Origin: Saprolegnia diclina VS20
Taxonomy: Eukaryota; Oomycota; Saprolegniomycetes; Saprolegniales; Saprolegniaceae
NCBI RefSeq assembly: GCF_000281045.1
Contig: NW_008246071.1
Location: forward strand, 1,214,697-1,238,842
Length of the DNA: 24,146 nt
Direction of reading: 5' to 3'
The notes beneath the pieces were generated by a model. The model searched no databases. It saw only the letters and a program-made list of their open reading frames with translations, and was not told the DNA's origin. Numbering within the stretch: the first letter of the stretch is position 1; every line of letters begins with the position of its first letter. A program made the position numbers and the translations under genes. Below are positions 18,386 to 24,146 of the stretch, piece by piece.

Positions 18386-20341
18386 CTATGTGTCGTACGG
18401 GCCGTTGGCGGCGGCGATCTGCTGCTGCGTCATGAGCGTCTTGAGGAGCAGGTCCCGCATGCGAATCTCGGCCTGCGAGTGCGGCGACGTGTGGTAGCCG
18501 CCGTTGCCATCGTGCACGGTCGTCGCGTGCGCGCCAGAGGGCGGCAGCGGGTGCGTGGCCGCCGGCGTCTGTGTCTTGGACGCCAGTCGCTCTTCCATGG
18601 TCGCCGAGGCGAGCGTCGCGAGGCGCTCCATCGTCGCCGCGCACGTCGACCCGAGCGATGTGCGCTTGCGCGTGTCGGCGACGCAGATGTAGCCGAGGTG
18701 CTGCGCGTTGCGACCAAAGATGGGGCATCCGGCGAAGAAGCGGACAACGGGGACGCGGTCAAAGACCGCCATCGTGCTCGTGTCGACACCTGCGTCGAGC
18801 ACAACGATCGGCGAGATGTCCATGACGCGGTCGATGAAGATTTGAATCTCGCTCTTAAGCGCATGGTTCTCCAAGCCCAGCGTCGACTTGAGCTTCTCGC
18901 GGCGCACGCCATCCCCGTCCGTCTCGAGGAGACACACGATCGCGATCGGACAGCTCAGCGTCTCGCACGCGAGGTCGCAAAGGAGCGCAAACATCGACTC
19001 GCAAGACGTGCCCGTTGCGATGAGCGGCTCGAACGCGTCGAGCTTACGACGCCACTCGGCGATCTCGGGCTTCTTGGTCTTCTCGTCGGGCCGCGAGAGC
19101 GACATGCGGATCGCGTCGCCGCAGAGACCCTTTGTGGAGAAGTTGTCAAAGTTGCTACTGCTGCTGGCGTCGTCGGGCTCGGACGACCGGTGGCTGCGCG
19201 TGCTCTGGCTTAGCGCGGACGGGCTCACGCTGAGCTGGCACTCGAGCGGGCCGGACGACGTCGATCTCATTCGCTCCGCATCAAAGTCGGACGACGTGAG
19301 CGACGTGACGGACCGAAGCGTCTGCGGCGTCACAGGGCTCGTCTTGGCGCGCACGCAGCACACCTTGCAGAGCCGGACCTTGTTGGCGCCGACGACTGGG
19401 AGGTCTACCGCCTTGATGACGCTGCAGTCGGAGCAGATGACTTCACCGCACATGCGACAGTGGTGCTTGCGCCGGAGCGTGTAAAAGTTGCGCATGCAAA
19501 GGAGGCAGCTCGTGCGGTCGCTGTCGCGGACCCACGTTGAGTGGTGCGCAAAGTGCATGTAGCTCAGTCGGAGCTCCTCGACCATGTCGCTGAGCCGTCC
19601 GAGGCCGAGGAGCACGGCCGCGCCGGCAGACTTGGCGGCCTTGCTCTTGAAGCTGCCGCAGAAGACGACCTCGACCTCGTCCGGCGCGGTCTGGCGCCAA
19701 AAGAGGCCGGCGCGCGTCAGCGTCGTGCGCGTGAGGTTGTGCGACTCCTTCATCGAGAGACACCCGACGTTGTTGCCGTCGGTCGATGTGACGCACCACA
19801 TGTAGAGCGGGGACCGCTCCGGCGTGTTGGGCACGGTCGTCTCGCCGAGGAGGTCGACGACGACGAGGTCCCGCCGCGCGCCCATGCCAATGTCGACGAC
19901 GCCCCACTTGACGCTAATGACGCTGTTGCTGTCATCAGCATTGTCATTCATGTAGTCCGTCTTCGAATCGTTGTTGTTGGCGGACGGCGTGAGGACATGG
20001 AGCACGATCGCGTCGACGTACGCCCGGGGCAGGAACTTTTTCAGAAAGCTCCGGAGACCGTCCGTGGTCGGCTGCGAGACCATGGTCGACAGCTCGGACG
20101 GGAGGCACTTGACGACCGTCGCGCAGCGCAGGAAGCGGCACGACACGAGCATGTTGGACGTGTCTTTGCGGTACTGGACACCGTCCTTCTCGGGCGGCAC
20201 GTAGCGCCAGTTCTCATTGTACGCGGTCTGCACGAGCGACGCCGCGTTCTCCTTGGCGGCGGCGACCAGCGACTTTTGCACGTCCTCGTTGAGCGGCGGG
20301 CCGCGGAAGAAAGTCGTGCGCAGCGGAAAGGACTGATCCAT
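18386..20341 (-). CDS. START-FYVE-GAF protein, predicted PI3P-binding endosomal regulator
   Basis: A single exon encodes 651 aa from MDQSFPLRTTFF to PYDT. Residues about 30-265 read like a START/Bet v1-type lipid-binding domain (NWRYVPPEKDGVQYRK, SVISVKWGVVDIG, AGLFWRQTAPDEVEVVFCGSF). A complete FYVE finger follows at 270-332: WVRD (270-273), C279/C282, RKHHCR (291-296), C298, C303/C306, RLC (323-325) and C328, so all eight zinc ligands and the PI3P-binding basic patch are kept. After a serine-rich linker (340-425), residues about 435-590 look like a GAF domain (SMFALLCDLACETLSCPIAIVCLL, split here as family-like helix and strand, then LGYICVADT). Such START-FYVE-GAF fusions are known from oomycetes. 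The ligand of the GAF part is unknown. Upstream in-frame sequence lacks an ATG, so 20341 is the start unless a 5' exon exists. Confidence 0.88.
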   Translation of the reverse strand: MDQSFPLRTTFFRGPPLNEDVQKSLVAAAKENAASLVQTAYNENWRYVPPEKDGVQYRKDTSNMLVSCRFLRCATVVKCLPSELSTMVSQPTTDGLRSFLKKFLPRAYVDAIVLHVLTPSANNNDSKTDYMNDNADDSNSVISVKWGVVDIGMGARRDLVVVDLLGETTVPNTPERSPLYMWCVTSTDGNNVGCLSMKESHNLTRTTLTRAGLFWRQTAPDEVEVVFCGSFKSKAAKSAGAAVLLGLGRLSDMVEELRLSYMHFAHHSTWVRDSDRTSCLLCMRNFYTLRRKHHCRMCGEVICSDCSVIKAVDLPVVGANKVRLCKVCCVRAKTSPVTPQTLRSVTSLTSSDFDAERMRSTSSGPLECQLSVSPSALSQSTRSHRSSEPDDASSSSNFDNFSTKGLCGDAIRMSLSRPDEKTKKPEIAEWRRKLDAFEPLIATGTSCESMFALLCDLACETLSCPIAIVCLLETDGDGVRREKLKSTLGLENHALKSEIQIFIDRVMDISPIVVLDAGVDTSTMAVFDRVPVVRFFAGCPIFGRNAQHLGYICVADTRKRTSLGSTCAATMERLATLASATMEERLASKTQTPAATHPLPPSGAHATTVHDGNGGYHTSPHSQAEIRMRDLLLKTLMTQQQIAAANGPYDT

Positions 20342-20430
20342 GATGTGTCCAGTTGGCAAGTGCTGCGTCCAAGTGCAAAGTCGGGAGCTGCTACACACGC
20401 GTCGGGCGAGATGGGCGACGTTCTTGACGG

Positions 20431-20766
20431 ATGCCTGCAAGCGCCGAGGTGGCGAGGGTTACAACCAAGATCGTCGACGAGCTCAAGTCCCACTCTGCCG
20501 TCTCATGGGCCGCTACAGTACTTGGCTCGGCGAGCAAAACTGGGTGGCTGACTGGCCATCGCCGTGAACTTGCTGGTGATTATACGCGTCGAACGCTGAC
20601 GAGCGCAGGCGCGTGGCCACCGCCCACCACTCGGATTCCGACCTCCGGGTGTAAGTTCAGAAAGGGCGACGCGTTCTCTGCTATTTGTGCCACTGCAGCT
20701 CCGAGTGGCGACATTCCTTCGTTGCAAGGCACAAGCTCCGAGATCCGCAGTCTCATGCGCGCATGA
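20431..20766 (+). CDS. Uncertain 111-codon open frame
   Basis: An ATG-to-TGA frame begins 89 bp from the divergent START-FYVE-GAF start. The N-terminal part (ARVTTKIVDELKSHSAVSW) reads like an amphipathic helix; the rest is low in recognisable structure. No homologue is recognised. It could be a small gene, an upstream exon of the next gene, or promoter sequence that is open by chance. Confidence 0.22.
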   Translation: MPASAEVARVTTKIVDELKSHSAVSWAATVLGSASKTGWLTGHRRELAGDYTRRTLTSAGAWPPPTTRIPTSGCKFRKGDAFSAICATAAPSGDIPSLQGTSSEIRSLMRA

Positions 20767-20911
20767 TCGTCTGCGAGGTTGGCTACATGGGCCTGGCTTG
20801 GTGGACGGCTCTTAAATTCTGAAATTCGATATACATATTGTGATATCTAATATGGAGATCCAAAATAAATATTGAAGCGCTATTGATAGCGCCCGTTGCA
20901 GCATTGCAGCC
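20767..20911 (+). promoter_or_regulatory. AT-rich upstream region of the unknown acidic-protein gene, with a short hairpin
   Basis: About 20815-20876 is strikingly AT-rich for this GC-rich window and would serve as a promoter or untranslated region. It ends in a perfect 6-bp inverted repeat, GCGCTA-TTGA-TAGCGC (20877-20892), 19 bp before the ATG at 20912. Confidence 0.4.
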
Positions 20912-22337
20912 ATGTACAACTGGGCGGACCCGCGCCGGAACTCGTCGATCTCGGTCAAGATGATGTCTCTGGCTGAGAGGATGGCTGGAGCTCCTGCTCA
21001 TGCTCGCATATCGTACTAGGGAGAAAGCCGAGGCGGCGCGGAAGCAGCGCCTCACCAAGGTCCGGCCCACGGTCTCCAACCACCTGCATCCGGCGGTCGA
21101 GAAGAAGCTGCCGAGTAATACGACTCGAGCGACGTCGACAGCTTCATGTTTGCGACTAGAGAAGCACGAGAAACTGACGGCCGCGGAGCTCTACATGGGC
21201 ACGCTCGGCGAGTCGAACCAGGAGGAGAGGTACGCAGACTCGGCAGGGTTGCACCCATGACGACCGTGGTACAGCCCCTTCTCGGTGCACAACGTTGTGG
21301 CCACGGAGAGCTCGTTCCATCCCGAGTCGACGATCGAAGCCTTCCAAGGCCTCAAGAAGGCCAAGCAGCACGGCGACGACGACCCTACGTGGGGCGATGT
21401 CAATCCCCATAGCCGTCTGACCAAGTCCCGTGTCAAGAGCGAAGACAAGCTGCCGTCGTTGCACAAGGCGTCGCACCCTCGCGCAAGCAAAGCGCGGCTG
21501 CTGGCGACAACTCGGAGCGACCCCGAGATCTCCAACAGCCGCCGGCCCAACCAAGAACCGTCCCTCGACGCCCTGGATATGTACGACGACGAGGATGACG
21601 ACGTCAATGACGGCGACGACAACGAGGAGGAGGAGCACCCGTATCCTTTTGGCTCGACTTGCGACGTGTCGGTACCAACGCATTCGTTCGGGTAGGTGCA
21701 TCAAGCCCGCTCCGGTCGTCACGGGCCCCGTGCCCAAGCTGGACTTGAAGCCGCTCTCACGCAAGTCGGAGCGCAAGGACGACATCAAGCCGAAACTGGA
21801 CAAGAAACTCAAAGCCAAAAAGGCAATTTGACATTCAGAAAGTGCAATCTGACGACAGATATGATGGGCAGGAGGGAACAAGCCTGAAGGCCCGCGGCAC
21901 ATCCCTCGCCCAGCTCAAGGACGAGCACCGCGCGGCTCTCGAATTGCTCAAGGAGCTCGGCGGCGCGTACCCGTCGGACGAGAAGGACGCGCCGCTCTCA
22001 TCGCGCTTTGGCGCCAAACTGCGCTCGACCGTGCACAGCAGCCGCGATGTCGAGGTACCAGATCCAAACGAGTACGACCTCTTTATTCGGTACGTAGACG
22101 GTCAAGGGCGTCCCATCCACATCCTCGTCCGCGCCAAGCACCACTCGGTGGACCGACGACGCGAAGAGCGACGACCGTCACGAGGAGGAGGAGGAGGAGG
22201 AAGTGCGACCTCACTGACCACTCGGTGACGACTGACGCGTGCGGTAGGTTCCGGAAACATGTGGCGGCGATGACGCGCCAACGCCTGAGAAAGGGTCCGA
22301 GTTTTCGTACGGCAGCGAAGAGTTCGAGACCGACTAA
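20912..22337 (+). CDS. Unrecognised lysine- and acid-rich protein, splicing partly uncertain
   Basis: Proposed exons are 20912-20964, 21020-21114, 21160-21229, 21275-21640, 21696-21764, 21823-22089, 22139-22202 and 22248-22337, giving 357 aa. Visible parts are an N-terminal basic helix (EKAEAARKQRLTKVRP), HEKLTAAELYMGTLGE, an acidic tract (YDDEDDDVNDGDDNEEEE), a basic segment, a helix TSLAQLKDEHRAALELLKEL, a poly-Glu run and the end SYGSEEFETD. Most introns are 45-55 bp with TAG or CAG acceptors. Two need AAG: 21765-21822 (58 bp) and 22090-22138 (49 bp). For the first, the alternative is a one-base frame change in a run of five A at 21817-21821, whether real or a sequence error. No domain is recognised, so no function is given. 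It ends 44 bp from the convergent PH-PX gene. Confidence 0.6.
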
Positions 22338-22381
22338 TAATGTACACGTCCTTTCTACAATGTATTTGCACCTGCGCTGTC

Positions 22382-23615
22382 TTAATCCGCAACCGCGTCC
22401 ATGAGCAGCTTGCGACCGATCTTGGCCATGCGGCTCTTGGCGTTGTCGTGCGCTGGCTACAGCATGCATGCAATCGCTAGACCAGCGACCAACCATAGTA
22501 ATACCTCGGGCATGCCAGCATGAGCGCGCGTCGCGTGGTGCTTGCGCTGGGGAGCGGGCAGCTGCGATGCGTGGGCCGCATACTCGAGAAAGTCGAGAAC
22601 GAGCTCGGCGCTGGGCTGGTTGCGGCGGCCCATGAATGGTCGTGCCAAGAGCTACAAGGTGGTGGATTCTGCAGGCGTGATAACGCACGCACCTTCTGCA
22701 CGTATGCGTCCAAGGCGGCTGTGCATACCGGTAGAGACGACGCCGAGATGCGCTGCGTAAACGAGACGGCCGCGTGCACGGTTGGAAACGCCAGCGACAC
22801 CATCTCGTCCGCAATGAGAGAGCGTAGGTGCCTAATCGAAGCGTCGTTGAGCGTGTAGCTCTGGATGTCGTACCCATCGAGAGCAACAAAGTCGCTTCGC
22901 GTGTGCCACAGCGTCCATGAGCACTTGATCTCTTCGAGGCCATCCGCGCACGGCAGGACGACGGACGCTTCGCAGTGCACCTCATAGATCTACCGGCATT
23001 GGAGCTGTGAGTCGTACACCGTCGAGTTGGTGGACAAGAGCGACTTCGTCGGACGTCCCGATCTTGGCGCTGACGACGGTCGCTGAAAGTTGCGTCTCGC
23101 TCGACAAAGCAACCGGCAACGAGTCGACCGATGTCGATGATGCGGCGCGAATGCTCGCTTGAACGCAAGCGACCCACGCCGCCGCGTTGGCGCGACTCGC
23201 TACGAGGTGGTCGCTCATACCACGGACGCCACCAGCAGCTTCGCACCGTCCGAGCCGCTTGGGACCTCGGCGCACATGTAGTACGCCTACGCCATGCGTG
23301 AGGTGGCCTACAAATGCATCCTACCACGTGCGACGACCCGTCGATGACGCGAAAGACAAAGCGGCGCTCGTCGGCAGCGGACGCGACGCCTTCGCCGAGG
23401 CTGCCAATGCCGTCACCGAGCGCGACGGTCGCGCCGGTCAGTGCGATTTGACCGCAACGCTTGGCGTCGTGGCGGTGGCTCTACTGCTGAGTGCAGAACG
23501 CTCGGGACGATGTTGTACGTACATCGTAGTACGCGAGCGACGCGTCGACGAGGCGGAAGTAGCGTCGTCGCCAGTTCTTGACCACGTGGCCTTGCTTGAG
23601 GAGGTACCCTTCCAT
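22382..23615 (-). CDS. PH-PX domain protein, probably a membrane-trafficking adaptor
   Basis: Seven exons join in phase to 323 aa: 23615-23523, 23480-23325, 23286-23247, 23199-23036, 22989-22693, 22651-22505 and 22456-22382. Residues 1-112 form a classic PH domain: MEGYLLKQGHVVKNWRRRYF, then GQIALTGATVAL, RRFVFRVID, AYYMCAE and the terminal helix with W105 (NAAAWVACVQASI). Residues about 128-265 read as a PX domain: SATVVSAKIG, ALIYEVHCEA, WTLWHTRSDFVAL, then helices ending AYVQKLLARPFM and VLDFLEYAAH. The canonical PX R-R-Y motif is changed to H-T-R here. Introns are 38-48 bp and end in TAG; the 38-bp one (23324-23287) is the shortest secure intron seen. The fourth uses a weaker GTCC donor. 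Binding to phosphoinositides is known for both families; the actual lipid is not predictable. Confidence 0.82.
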
Positions 23616-23727
23616 CCGAGCCAAAGATCGCAGCTCGATCACCGTCCGTGTTTGTATCAATGTATCGAGTTGCGATCTTTCCAATGTAAACGAATTGGAC
23701 GTGCATAAAATGAAAAACGTTAGTTGA
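23616..23727 (-). promoter_or_regulatory. Compact promoter of the PH-PX gene
   Basis: The whole space between the RS-rich gene stop and the PH-PX start is 112 bp. It holds CCAAT (23681-23685) and ATTGG (23694-23698) as an inverted pair 8 bp apart, and on the minus strand an initiator-like TCATTTT (23713-23707). The same stretch must also end the upstream transcript. Confidence 0.45.
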
Positions 23728-24146
23728 CTACTTCTTCGGGCCCAAGCGATCGAGGACCGAGCGCTTCTTCGGACGGTCGTCGTCGTCGCGCGACGGACGC
23801 TTGCTGCGGTCCCGCGACGACTGGCGCTCGCGCGATCGACGCTTCTCGTCACGGCCTGAACGCCCGCGCGACCGGCTGCGCGACTTGCGCTTGGACGATT
23901 CCTTGCGGTCCGGCAACTTGCGATCCAACGCAGCCTTACGGTCGCCGCTGTCCCGGCGACGGTCCGCGCTTCGGCTCCGACGACGGCTGTCGCTCTCGCG
24001 CTTTCGGTCGTCCGCCTTACGGTCTTTGTCACGGTCGTCCGTCTTGCGGTCACGGTCGTCAGTCTTGCGGTCACGGTCGTCCGACTTGCGGTCACGACCG
24101 TCCGACTTGCGGTCACGATCGTCCGTCTTGCGGTCTCGGTCCTCGG
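23728..24146 (-). CDS. C-terminal part of an RS/RD-rich protein, probably RNA-processing
   Basis: The frame is open from the window edge to TAG at 23730-23728 (138 aa visible); the 5' part lies outside. It is dominated by D-R-K-S-D heptads, then by SR and RS dipeptides (KRKSRSRSRGRSGRD, RRSRERQSSRDRS), and ends KKRSVLDRLGPKK. Arg-Ser/Arg-Asp-rich tails are typical of spliceosome-associated proteins such as SR-like factors, and a final V-L-D-R-L-G-P motif fits that group, but no folded domain is in view, so the family cannot be named. Nuclear location is inferred. Confidence 0.75.
   Translation of the reverse strand, partial: EDRDRKTDDRDRKSDGRDRKSDDRDRKTDDRDRKTDDRDKDRKADDRKRESDSRRRSRSADRRRDSGDRKAALDRKLPDRKESSKRKSRSRSRGRSGRDEKRRSRERQSSRDRSKRPSRDDDDRPKKRSVLDRLGPKK
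24037..24141 (-). repeat. Tandem 21-bp repeat encoding DRDRK(S/T)D heptads
   Basis: Five consecutive 21-bp units encode the heptad DRDRK[S/T]D, with one unit starting with G instead of D. Differences between copies are mostly silent or S/T swaps, so the reading frame is under constraint. The array reaches almost to the window edge and may continue beyond it. Confidence 0.85.

Noticed and set aside
22083-23327. Open frame of 414 codons on the minus strand across the PH-PX gene and the end of its neighbour
   Set aside because: It is arginine-rich, crosses known exons in the wrong frame, and runs antisense into the neighbouring gene. The PH and PX motifs are in other frames joined by short introns.
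1-24146. tRNA, rRNA, CRISPR, prophage or transposon content
   Set aside because: No cloverleaf-like gene, ribosomal block, regular spacer array, integrase, transposase or reverse-transcriptase motif was recognised on either strand.

Overview
The window looks like nuclear DNA of an oomycete, most likely from the Saprolegnia/Aphanomyces/Achlya side. The signs are high GC, dense genes with 44-150 bp gaps, many very short introns (38-59 bp, GTA/GTG donors, almost always TAG acceptors), initiator-like TCAYTYY and CCAAT elements in short promoters, a START-FYVE-GAF protein of the kind amplified in oomycetes, and a POC16/WDR90 basal-body protein that implies a flagellated stage. All names rest on reading translated exons by eye. 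Exon joins were chosen so that phase, splice signals and family alignment agree.

Layout from left to right: a GTC-NN-GAC minisatellite (133-397) and a possible small gene (463-940, -); ALKBH8, a tRNA wobble-uridine hydroxylase/methyltransferase with nine exons (1112-3260, -); a 251 bp divergent promoter; kinetochore subunit Spc24 (3512-4286, +); a possible small unknown gene (4358-4835, -); MetX-type homoserine O-acetyltransferase (4902-6368, +); a mitochondrial-type cyclophilin (6460-7130, -); TRAPPII subunit TRAPPC10/Trs130 (7274-10801, -); a coiled-coil plus RWD-like protein that may be a kinetochore protein (10956-12571, +); POC16/WDR90 with a CFAP20-like domain and a very long WD40 exon (12640-18012, -); a START-FYVE-GAF protein (18386-20341, -); an unrecognised acidic protein with unusual splicing (20912-22337, +); a PH-PX protein (22382-23615, -); and the C-terminal end of an RS/RD-rich, probably splicing-related protein (23728 to the window end, -).

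The genes do not form one pathway. Two themes recur: phosphoinositide and endomembrane traffic (FYVE, PH-PX, TRAPPC10) and spindle, kinetochore or centriole (Spc24, the Sos7/KNL1-like candidate, POC16). No rRNA, tRNA, CRISPR array, integrated virus or intact transposon was seen. Nothing here is a clearly new multi-gene system. The most promising items are a TATCCGGA element shared by four intergenic regions, paired inverted CCAAT boxes, a possible RWD kinetochore protein, a START-FYVE-GAF fusion, a PX domain lacking the usual lipid-binding arginine, and AAG splice acceptors in an otherwise TAG-dominated intron set.
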